Assembly: GCF_031755915.1 (NCBI RefSeq)
Contig: NC_083379.1
Location: 24,304,001-24,368,000, forward strand
Direction of reading: 5' to 3'
Origin: Ziziphus jujuba
Taxonomy: Eukaryota > Streptophyta > Magnoliopsida > Rosales > Rhamnaceae
Length of the DNA: 64,000 nt
Below, piece by piece: positions 34,177 through 46,099 of this stretch. The notes under the pieces were generated by a model, which saw nothing but the letters and a program-made list of their open reading frames with translations, did not search any database and was not told the DNA's origin. The position numbers and the translations under genes are program-made. Every line of letters begins with the position of its first letter. Within the stretch, counting starts at the first letter, position 1.

Positions 34177-35255
34177 AATGTAACATCCCACTTTTATTAG
34201 CGGACCTGTCATTCTTTACTGATATTATTTCCAATTTAGCCATTACATTCGATATGTGATTTTTTGTGCAGAGCTTTTAAGGAAGTCACTTATTTTTGGA
34301 CTATTTTCACTTGAACTTGCTTAACTTTTAGTTTTTTTTTTTAACTTTGAAGCCAACCATTTTGAAAAAGCATCAGTATTATGAGAGTGACTATTATTAC
34401 ATTTGAACCATCCCCTGATCCACACCCATGTGATATAGGATTAAATACCAAGTAGCCTGCCAGTGCCTCGGACTCGCCCACATTGGTCGTTACAATCCAC
34501 CTCCCTTCAGCCTAGCATCTTCATTGGTACACTTCGAGCTAGGTATAAGCTCGATACCATTTGTAATACTCCACCTTCATACTCTTTGTCAATATTATCC
34601 TTAATTTAACTATCGCACTCAGTTTAGGATTTTTAGTTTAGAGCTTCCCAAGAGTTCTTTAGAACCCTAAAGCCAACCGCTCTGAAAAGACTTCAGCATT
34701 TTGAGATTGATTATAATTACATTTGAACAATTCCCCTATCCATACTCAAGCTTCCCAAGAGTTCTTTGGAACACTAAAGCCAACCACTCTGAAAAGATTT
34801 AAGCGTTTTGACATTGACTATCATTACATTTTAATCATCCCTTAATCCACACCCAAGCAATGAAGAATTGGATATCAGGTACGCTGCCAATGCCCCACAT
34901 CTATTGGCAGAGTGTGTACCTGCCTAAAAGTGTGTTAGCTGGCCTTTAATGAGGGTGGATTGTGACGACTAGTGTGGGTAGGTGCAGGACACTACCAAGC
35001 TACTAGTGTCTAATCACACATCACCAGGATGTAGATCAAGGGATAGTTGAAATGTAATGATAATTACTCTCAAAATGCCCGAGTCTTTTCTGAGCGGTTG
35101 GCTTTAAAGTTCAAAAGAACTCTAAAGTTAAGCATGTTTAGGTGAAAGTAGTCCAAAAATGGATGACCTCTAGGAAGCAAAAAACTCTATATCGAGTATA
35201 GTGGCTAAATTGGCAATAATATCGGCAGAGAGTGACTGGTCTGCCAATGGAGATA
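34177..35255. repeat. compound repeat: direct copies plus one inverted copy
   Basis: A ~300-bp module (ACATCCCACTTTTATTAGCG..., AAGCCAACCATTTTGAAAA, TGACTATTATTACATTTGAA, TGATCCACACCCA) occurs at 34177-34470. It recurs in part at 34562-34745 and again at 34747-34905, and as a reverse complement at 34960-35255. The outer copies therefore form a hairpin of about 290 bp per arm. Phrases such as TACAATCCACCTCCCTT suit a widespread plant non-autonomous repeat. No coding sequence. The superfamily is not determined. Confidence 0.75.
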
Positions 35256-38031
35256 GGTTGTACCAATAAATGATGTGGACCCCACAAACTTTATTATGGG
35301 CCTATTAAAAAAATTCATTAATTGTAAATTTGATGCCAAATTAAGAATGAAATTGGCACAATTGGCTCTTGCTATTTGAAAAGGAAAAAAGTCTTCCTAT
35401 ATTATAATTAGGCAATGCAATGACAAAATAGCACCCTATTCAAAATCCTCTTAAAGCATCTCCAATAACTCTATATATTGCTATATTTTTCTTTCCACAT
35501 CAAAAAAATATATAGCCATTAAAAAAAAAAATCTCTAATGGGTCAGTTTAACACACTATCAAGTTGATGTGATAAGAAAAATATAGACACTATCAATGTG
35601 ATCTTTTATTTTTAGAAGTTGTATCAGACATTGTAAAATTTCTTTTAAAACAAAGTTTTTCTTAAAAAGTCAATTTTTTCCCAAAAAAAAATTAATAAAT
35701 ATGTAATTAACTAATAGTCATAAATAACACTTTATACATTATCATTGGAGAACAATTTTAAAATTAATTGTGCATAAATACTAAATAAATTTGGACGATA
35801 TTGAATTTTATGTCAGATAAATAAAAGTCTACATTTATTATTAAAGATCTCTTGGCAACGAGGCTATTCCTTTTTTCAAAAAATTTTAAAAAACAATAAT
35901 ATTTTTTAAGGAAATATTTTAACTACAGTCTCTGAATTTTACCTTAAATCAATTTTGATATTTTAACTTTTTAACATATAAACTAAACCCCTTACTTTTG
36001 GATTCTGTTTAAAATCTGTTAATCTTTATCTTATATGGCATTTAGAATTACCGTTATACCATTGTTTGATTTAAAAATTGATTTGCTAACAAATTCATTT
36101 TTTTTTTAAAATAAACCATTAACTTTTATTAAAGAAACGAACTATTATGCATCCCCCTTAAATTTATTGATTAAAAGGTAATAATAACTAAATAAAGATA
36201 CACCTAAAAAAAATTATGACAAATCAATAATCTGCATAAATAGAAACGTATATTTACACATAAATATGTATATAAATTTGTAACTTTTTATGCTTTATTT
36301 TTATTTTTATATCTAAAAAAATTGTAGGCTTTTAATTGTTTGATTGAGATAAAAAAAAAAAAAAAGTTAAAAGTTTAGATAATGTAAGAAAAGAAAATAA
36401 ATTTATACATTTTAATTAGTCCAAAATTAAGATAATGTAAAAAATAAAATAAATGTATTGACATAAATTTTACATAGACATAATTTCTCTTTCTCCTTTC
36501 TATGTTACCAAAAAAATAATAATAATAATAAAATACAACCAGATTTTTCAGAGTTTCTAGCAACCAAATTCTATATAATTAATACAAATAAAAGAGAGAT
36601 ATAAATTGATTTAATGAAAGAGATAAATTTTAATAATGAAAAAAAAACTAAATTGTACATTAAATATAAATGTTCTAAATTTTACAAAAATAATCTAGAA
36701 TAAATTTATAAATTCTAACTTTACATTAAAAAAATTAGTAAAAATTAATTAACTAAAAAAAAATTAATCTATAAGAGAGTACTAACTTTACATTGAAAAA
36801 AATAATTTTTCATCTGGAATGAGAAAACGAAAAAAAAAAAAAAACAAATTAATCGATCAACCGAGAAGGGAATGTTAATTAAGTGATTTTCTCTAGCGAA
36901 AAGATAATTAATAAAAAAATAAGTTAAACAAATTAAAATCAATTTCATAAACTGACATACAAAATATTAAATAGGAAAAACGAATTAACCAAAAGAAAAT
37001 TAGCAACTAGAGTGGCAATGATAACTACGATTTAGATGATGGGGGCTATGGCAAACAATTATTAGGGAAGATGAAGGGTGACTGGGTCTAACAGTAACAA
37101 CTCCAGATCTGATAAAATCCACCTACAAGGAGAGGTCCATGCCAAACTTTGAAGGAGAGGTCTATGCCCAACTTTGAAATCATGACTAAATTGGATGAAA
37201 CCTATCTAAAATGAGAGGACGGGATTTGATGAAGCCTAGAGAATTTGATGATAGTAATGGATTATGTTTGATGAAAGTAATCGAATTATGTTTGCCACAC
37301 TTCCAGAGAAGGGAATAACAATGCGAAAAGGAAGAGAAAGGGAAAAGATGAAAAGGAATATGAAAAGGAAAAAAATTAAAATAAATCCATAAATTTACAT
37401 TTTTAAAAAAAAATAAATTATTTGTATTTTATATTTAAAGATACATTTACAAATTTACCCTTCATCCGCTAATTCTAATAGAAAACTATTAATCGTAGGG
37501 ACTGTATATAAAATAGCTGAAAGTTGGAGGATTATATTTGAATTAGAATAAACATCAGATATTGCAATTGAAAAAAAAAATATTTTTTTAATTAGAGGAT
37601 TATGTTTGAATTAGGACAATCGTAAGAGATTGCAGTTAAAATTTTTCTATTTTTTTTTAAAAATAGATAATGACTACTTTTGAAAGGTTTAATATACAAA
37701 GATTTTCAAAATAAACTAGACAATGAGACAACGAATTAAAATCCTTTTACAATTTTATATTTTCAAATTATATAAAAATGTATAATTTTTATTAAAATTT
37801 TGCATTTTGGCAATTTTGGTTTTCAAAAATTTGCTTTTTGATACTCATATACGATTCACTTGCGATGATTGTTAATATCACATTGTCAAAAGTCGAAGAT
37901 AGTTTAATTGGTAATAATTTCTAATATATTGTAAATTAAGATTCCAATATGATAAGTTTAAAGTTAAGAATCAAAATTACAAAATATTCAAATCTGAAGG
38001 TAAAAAAATACAATTATATGTTTTATATTTT
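35256..38031. other. AT-rich non-coding stretch with weak inverted and tandem motifs
   Basis: No gene is seen. Weak inverted similarity joins AACTACAGTCTCT (35921-35933) and AGAGATTGCAGTT (37625-37637). Near the right end a ~40-bp motif (GGATTATxTTTGAATTAG) is repeated at 37531 and 37604. A short tandem GGAGAGGTC(C/T)ATGCC(A/C)AAC lies at 37120-37175. These may be remains of a non-autonomous transposon, but the evidence is thin. Confidence 0.4.
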
Positions 38032-38036
38032 GTTAT

Positions 38037-38518
38037 TGTTAAAAAAATATATGTGGGTAATATATGTATATACATGTGGAATGATGATCTTTTTGATGAA
38101 TTTATCAAAAGCCACTGTCATACCACAATGTCTTTAAGACTATTTTTATCCCACTGGTGTAGGTGTTTTCTAATCTTTATCTCCTAGGATATAACTAATT
38201 CTCTAAAGCTCTCAGGCACAGTACCATCAAAGCTTTTCCTTCGAATTCTTAGTGTACCTTTGCTTTACCACTCTATTATGTACAAGATGCAAAAAAAAAA
38301 CAAATTTTCCTCTATTTTTTAACACTCAACTCATGTAGGGAAAGGTTCAAGAAAAACACTAATTTTTTTTTTCCTTCTTACAAAAAACCTCTCTATTTCC
38401 AAAAACAAAACGTAAGGAACAAAACCCACAAAACAAGCCTTATAATTTTAAGACCCATTAATGCCATATAGGCCCAATCACCCAAATCATTCAAATTTTT
38501 ATCAATAAAAACGTTACA
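38037..38518 (-). repeat. 3' LTR of element A
   Basis: The plus strand reads TGTTAAAAAAATATATGTGG...ATAAAAACGTTACA and aligns with 54830-55374. It is preceded (minus sense) by the polypurine tract TGTGGGGGAT at 38528-38519. The 5-bp target duplication GTTAT is outside it. Confidence 0.9.
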
Positions 38519-38528
38519 ATCCCCCACA
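38519..38528 (-). other. polypurine tract of element A
   Basis: TGTGGGGGAT on the minus strand, directly upstream of the 3' LTR; the usual plus-strand primer for reverse transcription. Confidence 0.75.
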
Positions 38529-39049
38529 TGAATGATTTGACTACTAGACAATGCAACACTCTAGTGGTAAAGGTCTACAATTGGAACCTGCATAGGATAA
38601 GTAGAAGTTACTCTTTGAACCTTCCCTTATGAGACTATATCTAATATACTGACTAATGGTAGATGCGTTGAACCATTTCGTTGTTTGTGTAAATGACAAT
38701 ATAGTTCACATAGATTCCTCCCTGGTACACTTCAGTTCTCACTGTTGTGTTCATTTTGGCTTTGAACATCTTCTTGGTTCTACGAGAGTTTCTAAAAAAT
38801 TGTGCTCTTAACAATTCTCATTTTGAAGCGGCATTTGTTCTCTCTCACATAGGTGACTCCTATTTCCATTGTAATCAGTAAAACTATGCATAGATTACTA
38901 TACACACATATAGGAACCATTAAAAACATACTTTATGCTTAACCTCTTACTATCACTATCTCATCATAGGAATGGGTAGAGGATTAACCCTCACAGTGAT
39001 CCATATCAGTCTTTACAATTGCATTGTTCCATCAAATCTAGATCTTGGG

Positions 39050-39746
39050 ATCTCTAGTCAACTAGGTTGGGTTTCTATCGTATCGACTTTCCTCACGGGC
39101 TTGAATCCCATTTCCCTCAATAATTTCTCAACTAATTCTCTATTTAACTCTTTGGTTACAGATCCGCTATATTATTTTTCGACTTTACATAGTTTATCAA
39201 GATAAGTCTAGTTAAGATTAATTGTCTAATAAAATTGTGTCTAGGAAGAATGTGTCTAGACTTTCCATTATACATAATATTATGTGCCTTGCCAATAACA
39301 GATTGACTATCACAATGTTTACTTATTGCTGGCATAGGTTTAGACCACCTTGGAATGTCCTCTAAAAATTGGCATAACTATTCTGCGTCTTCACCACTTT
39401 TATCTAATGCGATGAACTCAAATTCAATTGTAGATCGAGCTATCACAGTTTGTTTTGAGGATTTCCATGTTACAGCTGCACCCGCTAACGTGAACACATA
39501 GCCACTAATGGATTTTGATTCCTTTATATCTGATATCCAATTTGCCTCACTATATCTTTCTAATACAGTAGGATATCTTGTATAGTACAGTCTGTATTCA
39601 CGAGTATATCGTAAGTACCTTAGTACTTTTATGATTCCTTTTCAATGATAATCATTTGAATTACTCGTGTATCTACTCAGTCTACTTATAGCGTAGGCTA
39701 AGTCTGATCTTGTACAATTCATTAAGTATACCAGACTTTCAATCAC
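39050..39746 (-). pseudogene. copia RT end and RNase H (element A, downstream half)
   Basis: From 39746 downward the frame reads VIESLVYLMNCTRSDLAYAI and SRLSRYTSN, the last part of the RT, in direct continuation of the RT piece that ends at 50264. RNase H follows in pieces: KHCDSQSVIGKAHN (39320-39280), MYNGKSRHILPRHNFIRQL, INYVKSKNNIADL, then LNRELVEKLLREMGFKP (39130-39080), which is the normal end of this copia lineage. Stops interrupt several places. RNase H removes RNA from the RNA-DNA hybrid during copying. Confidence 0.85.
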
Positions 39747-39954
39747 CACTACAAGAAATTCACCTTTTACCGATAAAACATTATTGTCAGCAAAAATATA
39801 AAATTCATCGATAAAACATTTACCGACGAAAATAAATTCATCGGGAAGTTCGTTGCCTATGCTTCCTCTACGATTGTATTTAACAACAAATTTTAAACAC
39901 AAAAAGTGAAATTTCTCGCCAAATACTATTTCCATCAAATTAAAAATTGTCGGT

Positions 39955-40803
39955 AAAACATAACATTGGAAGCAACATAAATTTTTCCAATTGAAAGACT
40001 TTGGCATTTATAACCTTTATGAGAAGATATCCAATAAAAACACACCTTTCTAAATGAAAACTAAATTTATGTAAATGATATGGTAGAAGAAAAGGAAAGC
40101 ATTCACATCCAAAGCATTTCAAGAATGAATAATTAAAAGATTGATTAAATAATTTTTGTAAAGAGGACTGGAAATTTAAAACCTTTAAGGAAGTCTATTG
40201 ATTAAAAAAGTGGCAGTAGAGCATGCATTCCACCAATGGTGAAATGGCATGGAACCATAAGCTAAAAGTGAGAGGGTTGTCTCTGTTATATGACAATGTT
40301 TACACTCGACTCGGCCATTTTGATTGTGAGTATGCTGACATGGGTGTTGAAAAATAATACCAAATTTTGTTAAAACTGGTTGAAGTGGTTGAAACTCACC
40401 CCCCCCCCCCCCCCCCAATCTGACTGAAATTTTTTTTTTTTTTTTTGTTGAGTAAATTTTCAACCATTGTTTTGAAACATAAAAAAAATATTTGTAAATA
40501 ATATTTATAACCTTTAGGTGATTGAATTGAAGCAGATCCCCACGCATCAGAAAAAATTAAATCCAAGGGTCCTTTACTAATAAACAATCTTTTATTTTTT
40601 CCCTACTGACAAGATGAACAAAAAGAGTCACCTGAAATATTGATAGAGAAACAATTGTTGCACTTAGATGCAACTTTATTCATAATGAGTGAATTAGGAT
40701 GACCCAAGCGAAAATGCAATAATTTATGTAAAGAAAGTTGAGAATAGTTCAAAGTTCTAGAAACATTATTGAATTGAGAAAAAAAAAATCTTAGGATGAA
40801 CAC
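39955..40803 (-). pseudogene. copia GAG-pre-integrase and integrase (element B)
   Basis: Pieces in order: LLHFRLGHPNSLIMNKV and FCSSC (HHCC zinc-binding start, 40710-40610), LDLIFSDAWGSASIQSPKGY (first catalytic Asp, 40565-40505), GIIFQHPCQHTHNQNGRVEC (the HxxTPQQNGxxER area, with the Glu position read as Val-Glu-Cys), NACSTATFLINRLP, then CFGCECFPFLLPYHLHKF and LERCVFIGY (40110-40020). The middle of the core, including the second Asp, is lost around the C/T microsatellite. Not functional. Confidence 0.8.
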
Positions 40804-40881
40804 TCAAATGTTTTGGTAGTGGAACTTGATAGAGTCCGTCTTTAAGCAAGCCTTTGAGAAGAATAGTCAAAATAGATATGC

Positions 40882-41230
40882 TTAATAATTTTTTGTAATA
40901 TATGGAACATAAAGCATGTTGTTTAATTTTATTTTTTCAACAATTGTATTGATAGAAGAGCATCCAGTAAGGGAGATTGGCAAACCTTGTCCATTACCAA
41001 TGACAAGCTTGTTGTTACCGAAATAATCATTTCTTTTGGTTATGTTGGGGGGATCAGTGGTGATGTGATTGGTAGCACCACTATCAAGTAACCTCTCAGG
41101 GTTAGAGATGGCATCAGGAGAAGCATAGAATGTACCTGTGTTACTTGGAGTTGTGTAGGTGTCATCAAATCTATGCAAACACCGATCTGTTGTATGACTA
41201 GCAAGCTTGCATATCTAGCAAAAAATGCAT
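40882..41230 (-). pseudogene. copia zinc knuckle end and protease (element B)
   Basis: Pieces read ICKLASHTTDRCLHRFDD (end of a CCHC knuckle), then RLLDSGATNHITTDP (the DSGA protease active site) and KLVIGNGQGLPISLTGCS, LNNMLYVPYITKN. The open frame is 40882-41178. Confidence 0.8.
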
Positions 41231-41299
41231 GCATTAGAACTGCTGAATCTACCACGGCCCCTGCCTTGTCCTCTGGCAAAAGTCATTCCTCGATTTTGT

Positions 41300-42078
41300 T
41301 GCAGTCCACTTGAGCCACGATTTTGATCAAAATTTCTGTAGGTATTATAGGTGCAACTGGACTCAAATTTCTTCAACGGTTTGTTAGCTATATGAGCTGA
41401 AGGGATATCAAATAGTGTGGCCTATTGAATTCTAACTTTTTGAGTCAAGAGTGGTGAATGTACATCCTCTACTGTGATGGCAGTATGATTAGAATTTATG
41501 TTAGCAACAATGGCATCATATTCTAGAGGTAAGTCGGCAAGAAGCTACAAGATGAAATCCTCATCAGATATGGGTAAGCCTACCATCGTAAGAGAATCAG
41601 CAATATTTTTCATTTTGGAAAAGTATGAGTTAATTGTTGGAGAATCCTTTTTTGTTGACTGAAATTGAATTTAAAAAATGTTCTAGAGAGCTCCAAAGTT
41701 AATGTGCCATAAGAGAATTGGAAGCTTTCGTTATCTTAGTTTGTATGTCAAGTGAGATGGAAGGTAAGATCCATCCAACTAGAGCTTGGTCAATTCTTCG
41801 CATTGATGATAAGTTGGATTGAGTTCAACTGTTTGTACTGTTTCTCCATTATGGATGAAGTTTGTGACTGTGGTGATTGGTGGAATTGGGAGACTGCCAT
41901 CAATAAAGTTTTCAAGATTGCATCCAATAATTGCTGGCAATATTTGGGAACGCAAGATCACATAGTTATGTAGCTCCAATTTGTATGGAAAGGAATAATT
42001 TGGCAACCTAACATCAAAAAATGAAGGAACTGATGATGATTGAATGATAGTAGAAGAAACAGACGAAGAAGTTGCCAT
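41300..42078 (-). pseudogene. copia Gag (element B)
   Basis: The frame at 42078-41779 starts MATSSSVSS and reads PSFFDVRLPNYSFPYKLELH, YVILRSQILPAI and GCNLENFIDGSLPIP. This is the copia-like N-terminal plus UBN2 gag pattern (NYxxWxxQVxPxLxGxxLxGFIDGT). Stops follow below 41779. Weak gag pieces continue to about 41300. Confidence 0.8.
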
Positions 42079-42154
42079 TTGGATCGAAGAAAAGCTCGTT
42101 GAAGTATCCTATAGGATAAGCTTTGATACCATGAAAGAAAATAGAGTATGAAAG

Positions 42155-43190
42155 TGTTGAAGTGTGGCAATTTTGCCACTTGATGGTGCATGTCACCGGC
42201 TAGTATGCACACCTTGGTATCAAATCCTTTCCTTTTATAAGTTTATATTTTTTTGTATGTTTTTAATTTATGCAAGGTATATTTTGATAATGTTTTGTGC
42301 CTAAGTTATGTATGCAAAAGTATAGGCAAAATTATGCACAAAAGAGTAGGAATGTTATGCTTGAAATGCCTATGGTGCTGGATTCATAATTTCCAGCAAC
42401 ATAGTTCCACTATTTATCTTATATCTCAGGTTGCAAATGGATTTTTGGGCTGATATTTTGAGGGATGTCTACAGACATATATAGAAGACTATGGTTCAAA
42501 TTTCAGGTCCAAATGACATGGGAAAGTCCATTTTCTATTCCAAACAGATTGCTATATCTGATGGGCCCAGTATGCAGAGTATGGGTCAGCTTTGGAGCTG
42601 TTTGGCCCATGATCCGGTTCCAGAACTTTCCTAGCTCTTGGAACAATATTTATTGATGACCAAGGATGCTTCAAACCAAGTTTCATAAGCCGATACAAAG
42701 GGGAACTAAGTAGGTGAAGCTAGTTTGGTTGTTTACCCAAACTAGTTAAACAATAGGAACTTAGTTCAAAACCATGTGCCACTTTTTACTATATTTGGAA
42801 TAGACATGTTGCAGCTGGTTTTTGACTCTTTTGTGTATGAAAAGTTAGGTGTTGACCATTTTACTTTTTAAATTTCAAATACTTTACTCATTTTGTAAGC
42901 TCACATGCTTGGCATGTGTGAACTAGTTGTAATTTCAAGCTTATATTGTAAAATGAATGAAATGGCTATACATCCAAGCCTCATTTTCAAAAGCCAACGT
43001 GTTCCTCTTCTTCTTATCTCTTCTTCAACACCTTAGAACACTTGAGGAACCCTAAAAACCAGAAAATACCATAACCAAAACCTAAAAACACAACTCACAC
43101 ACAACCATTCCCAAGAGCATCACCAAAAGCTTGCTTGTTGCTAACACTTCAAGCTAGCTTGCTCTTGGTCATAACCTTCTCACCCCAACA
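42155..43190 (+). repeat. 5' LTR of element C (1,036 bp)
   Basis: Starts TGTTGAAGTGTGGCAATTTT and ends CACCCCAACA. A TATA-like promoter was not certain. The 3' part contains TTCTTCTTATCTCTTCTTCA and the AAAATGAATGAAATGGCTATA region, probably R/U5. The 3' end before the primer site is set by CA at 43190. Confidence 0.95.
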
Positions 43191-43193
43191 AAG

Positions 43194-43204
43194 TGGTATC
43201 AGAG
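43194..43204 (+). other. primer-binding site of element C
   Basis: TGGTATCAGAG, three bases after the LTR, matches the initiator tRNA-Met complement for 11 bases and then diverges (TAAGG). Confidence 0.9.
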
Positions 43205-43324
43205 TAAGGCAAATTTTTGTGAGATTTGTGAGGTTTTTGGGCTGGTTCGTTCCTTGAGAGTGAAGAGATACTTGAAAGCACAAATATATTTTCATATTCC
43301 TTCATACTAGAAAGCAACATTCAC

Positions 43325-46099
43325 ATGGCTTCTTCAAGTTTTTCAACTCCTTCTCCTCCTATCTTCAATGGGGAGAACTACAACATTTGGAGTATCAAGA
43401 TGCAAGCCTACTTGAAGGCTTATGGTCTTTGGGAGGTCACCATAAATCCCCAAGAATCCGAGCCTTTGAGACAAGGGGCAACGGTCAACCAAATCAAGCA
43501 TCATGAGGAGGAATCGGCTAAAGGTTTCAAGGCTCTCACCGCCATTCATTCTTGTATTAGTGATACCATTTTCACAAGGATAATGGCATGTGAGAGTGCC
43601 AAAGAAGCTTGGGATAAACTTCAAGATGAGTTCGAAGGGAGTGCAAGGACAAGGCAAATGCAAATCCTTAACCTAAGGAGGGAGTTTGAGACTATCAAGA
43701 TGAAAGACAATGAAACGGTTAAGGAGTTCACCACAAGGCTTCTTAATGTGGTGAATCAAATTAGGGTGTTAGGTGAAAGATTAAGTGACCAAAGGATTGT
43801 GGAGAAGATGTTGGTCTCCTTGCCCGAGAGGTTTGAAGCTAAGATATCTTCATTGGAGGAGTCAAGGAACCTAAATGAAATTTCCTTGACCGAGTTGGTG
43901 AATGCCTTGCAAGCTACGGAGCAAAGGAGGAGGATTAGACATGAAGAATCAATGGAGGCTGCATTTGTGTCTAAACAAAATCAAAAGACACAAAATCAAA
44001 AGAAGAACAAGCTTAAGGTCATAAAGGAGAAAGGTGAAACTAGCAAACCCGAGAGGAAGTCCTATGAACCTTGTCACCATTGCAAGAAGAAAGGTCATCA
44101 TCCAAGAAGGTGTTGGTGGAGGCTGGATGCATTTTGCCATAAATGCCAACAAAAGGGTCATGTGGAGAGAGTATGCAAGGCAAACAAGAAAGATAAGCAA
44201 CAAGCAAATGTTGCTAAAGATAATGCAAGTGATAGTGAATCCGAAGAGTTGTTTGTTGCTACTTGTTTTAGTAGCATCAAGAATGATGAAGGATGGATCA
44301 TTGATAGTGGAGCAACACACCATATGTCTCACAAGCATGAGTGGTTCACAAACTTGGATAGGAGCAGCCACAACAAAGTCAAAATTGGAAATGGAGCCTT
44401 GATGGAAGTGAAAGGCAAAGGAGATGTGGTGATACACACCACCAAAGGTATCAAAACTATCCATGATGTTCTCTATGTACCTTCTTTATGTGAGAACTTA
44501 CTTAGTGTAGGTCAAATGCTTGAGAACAAATATGCATTACACTTCTCAAACATGACATGCACTATAGTTGATCCACATGGAAATGAATTAATGTGTGTTG
44601 GAATGAAGAACAAGAATTTTAGGTTGAATATGGATGAAAATGGTGCATCGGTTGCATTGAACACCAAAGTTGAGAACACCTCTCAACTTTGGCATAAAAG
44701 ACTAGGCCATGCTAGCTTTAAGTCATTGGTAGGCACACATGAACTTGTTAGAGACATGCCATTGGTGGAGAAGCAAGAACATGTGTGTGAAGTGTGTCAA
44801 AAAGGAAAGCATACTAGGCTAGCATTTCAATCTTGTTCTTGGAGATCAAAGGAGAAGTTAGGACTTATACATTCGGATATTTGTGGTCCTATGAGTGTTC
44901 CATCCTTAAATGGAAGCAAGTATTTCATAACTTTCATTGATGATTACTCAAGAATGTGTTGGGTGTATTTCCTTGAAAGAAAATCACAAGCTTTGGAGAA
45001 GTTTGTAGAATTTATGAAGTTAGTGCAAAATCAATCCGGTTGCACTATAAAGGTGTTAAGGACGGATAATGGTGGGGAATACACAAGTGAGGCTTTCAAA
45101 CAACTTTGTAAGGATCATGGTATAGTTCATCAATTCACTACACCATACACACCACAACAAAATGGTGTATGTGAAAGGAAGAACCGTACCATCATGGAGA
45201 TGGCTAGATGTTTGTTGTTTGAAAGTGGCTTGCCAAAGAAGTTTTGGGCCGAAGGAGTTAATACATCCATCTACATCCAAAATAGGCTTTACTCCAAGTC
45301 TTTGAGGAGTAAAACTCCATTTGAGCTTTGGTTTGGATATAAGCCTTCTCTTGATCATCTAAGGGTATTTGGAAGCATTTGTTACATCCTAGTACCACAA
45401 GAGAAGAGAGGAAAGCTTGATGAAAGGTCACAAGTTGGTGTTTTGGTTGGCTATAGTGATGTGACCAAGGGATATAGAGTGTATAACTTGGAAACCAAGA
45501 AACTTGTGATAAGTAGAGATGTAAAAGTTGATGAGGAAGCTAAATGGGTTTGTAGTAAGGAGGAGTTGGCTAGTATGGATGAAGACAATCGGCTTGAAGC
45601 TCATGATAATGATGAGGAACAAGGAAATAATGAAGGTGCTGCCCATGATGATGAATATGATGAGAATGAGCTAGAAATCTCCATAGGGTTTGATTTGGAG
45701 ATTGGTGATGGTGTGAGAGGCACAAGACCTCTTAATGAGATTTATGAAAGGTGTAATGTGGCATTGAGTGATCCAATCAATGTCCATGAGGCTATGGCAA
45801 GAAAAGAGTGGAGACAAGCCATGCAAGATGAAATCGATGTAATAAACAAGAATGACACTTGGAGCTTGGTAATAAAACCGAAGGGAAAGAATGTTATTGG
45901 GGTGAAGTGGATCTTTAGGACCAAGTACAATCCGGATGGGTCCATAAATAAGCACAAGGCAAGGCTTGTTGTCAAAGGATATGCACAACAAGCCGGTGTG
46001 GATTATGGAGAGACTTTTGCACCGGTTGCAAGGATGGAAACCATAAGACTTCTTCTTGCAAATTTCAGCACAAAAGTCTTGGAAAGTATATCACCTTGA
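43325..46099 (+). CDS. copia Gag-Pol polyprotein, part 1 (Gag, protease, integrase, start of RT)
   Basis: 924 codons; the ATG at 43325 is the first after the primer site. Domains: Gag (IWSIKMQAYLKAYGLW, KFxE-type UBN2 core) about residues 10-220; zinc knuckles CHHCKKKGHHPRRC and CHKCQQKGHVERVC about 249-290; protease WIIDSGATHHMS with Asp at about 327; integrase zinc end LWHKRLGHASF...CEVCQKGKH about 454-500; catalytic D518, D581 and E617 (the last pair spaced 35 apart, D,D35E); RT from ERCNVAL and GVKWIFRTKYNPDG. The frame ends soon after ARMETIRLLLA because of one extra A in the run at 46060-46062. The domain order Gag-PR-IN-RT-RH defines Ty1/copia. Confidence 0.95.
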   Translation: MASSSFSTPSPPIFNGENYNIWSIKMQAYLKAYGLWEVTINPQESEPLRQGATVNQIKHHEEESAKGFKALTAIHSCISDTIFTRIMACESAKEAWDKLQDEFEGSARTRQMQILNLRREFETIKMKDNETVKEFTTRLLNVVNQIRVLGERLSDQRIVEKMLVSLPERFEAKISSLEESRNLNEISLTELVNALQATEQRRRIRHEESMEAAFVSKQNQKTQNQKKNKLKVIKEKGETSKPERKSYEPCHHCKKKGHHPRRCWWRLDAFCHKCQQKGHVERVCKANKKDKQQANVAKDNASDSESEELFVATCFSSIKNDEGWIIDSGATHHMSHKHEWFTNLDRSSHNKVKIGNGALMEVKGKGDVVIHTTKGIKTIHDVLYVPSLCENLLSVGQMLENKYALHFSNMTCTIVDPHGNELMCVGMKNKNFRLNMDENGASVALNTKVENTSQLWHKRLGHASFKSLVGTHELVRDMPLVEKQEHVCEVCQKGKHTRLAFQSCSWRSKEKLGLIHSDICGPMSVPSLNGSKYFITFIDDYSRMCWVYFLERKSQALEKFVEFMKLVQNQSGCTIKVLRTDNGGEYTSEAFKQLCKDHGIVHQFTTPYTPQQNGVCERKNRTIMEMARCLLFESGLPKKFWAEGVNTSIYIQNRLYSKSLRSKTPFELWFGYKPSLDHLRVFGSICYILVPQEKRGKLDERSQVGVLVGYSDVTKGYRVYNLETKKLVISRDVKVDEEAKWVCSKEELASMDEDNRLEAHDNDEEQGNNEGAAHDDEYDENELEISIGFDLEIGDGVRGTRPLNEIYERCNVALSDPINVHEAMARKEWRQAMQDEIDVINKNDTWSLVIKPKGKNVIGVKWIFRTKYNPDGSINKHKARLVVKGYAQQAGVDYGETFAPVARMETIRLLLANFSTKVLESISP

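Larger units (their letters stand above)
39955..42154 (-). mobile_element. Ty1/copia fragment B inside the CACTA (gag to integrase, truncated)
   Basis: On the minus strand, a 23-bp LTR stub (42154-42132) adjoins a tRNA-Met-type primer-binding site (TGGTATCAAAGC, rc at 42119-42130). Gag, protease, GAG-pre-integrase and integrase follow. The copy ends in the region after the integrase core (KCFGCECFPFLLPY, LERCVFIGY) near 39955, where CACTA subterminal sequence starts. RT, RNase H and 3' LTR are missing. A C18/T16 microsatellite at 40399-40446 interrupts integrase. Its Gag and protease differ from those of A, C and D, so it is a separate family. Confidence 0.85.

Noticed and set aside
35921..37637. 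Possible 1.7-kb transposon with inverted AACTACAGTCTCT-like ends
   Set aside because: Only about 13 bp pair with mismatches and the surroundings are low-complexity AT; too weak to annotate as an element.
42253..42656. Repeated 66- and 63-codon frames (also at 47405-47808 and 48519-48752)
   Set aside because: They lie in the LTRs of element C and the inverted LTR; recurrence is due to the LTR repeat, and no protein family is suggested.
43949..44464. 171-codon minus-strand frame
   Set aside because: Antisense of the gag/protease part of element C; the hydrophobic look comes from reversed codons.
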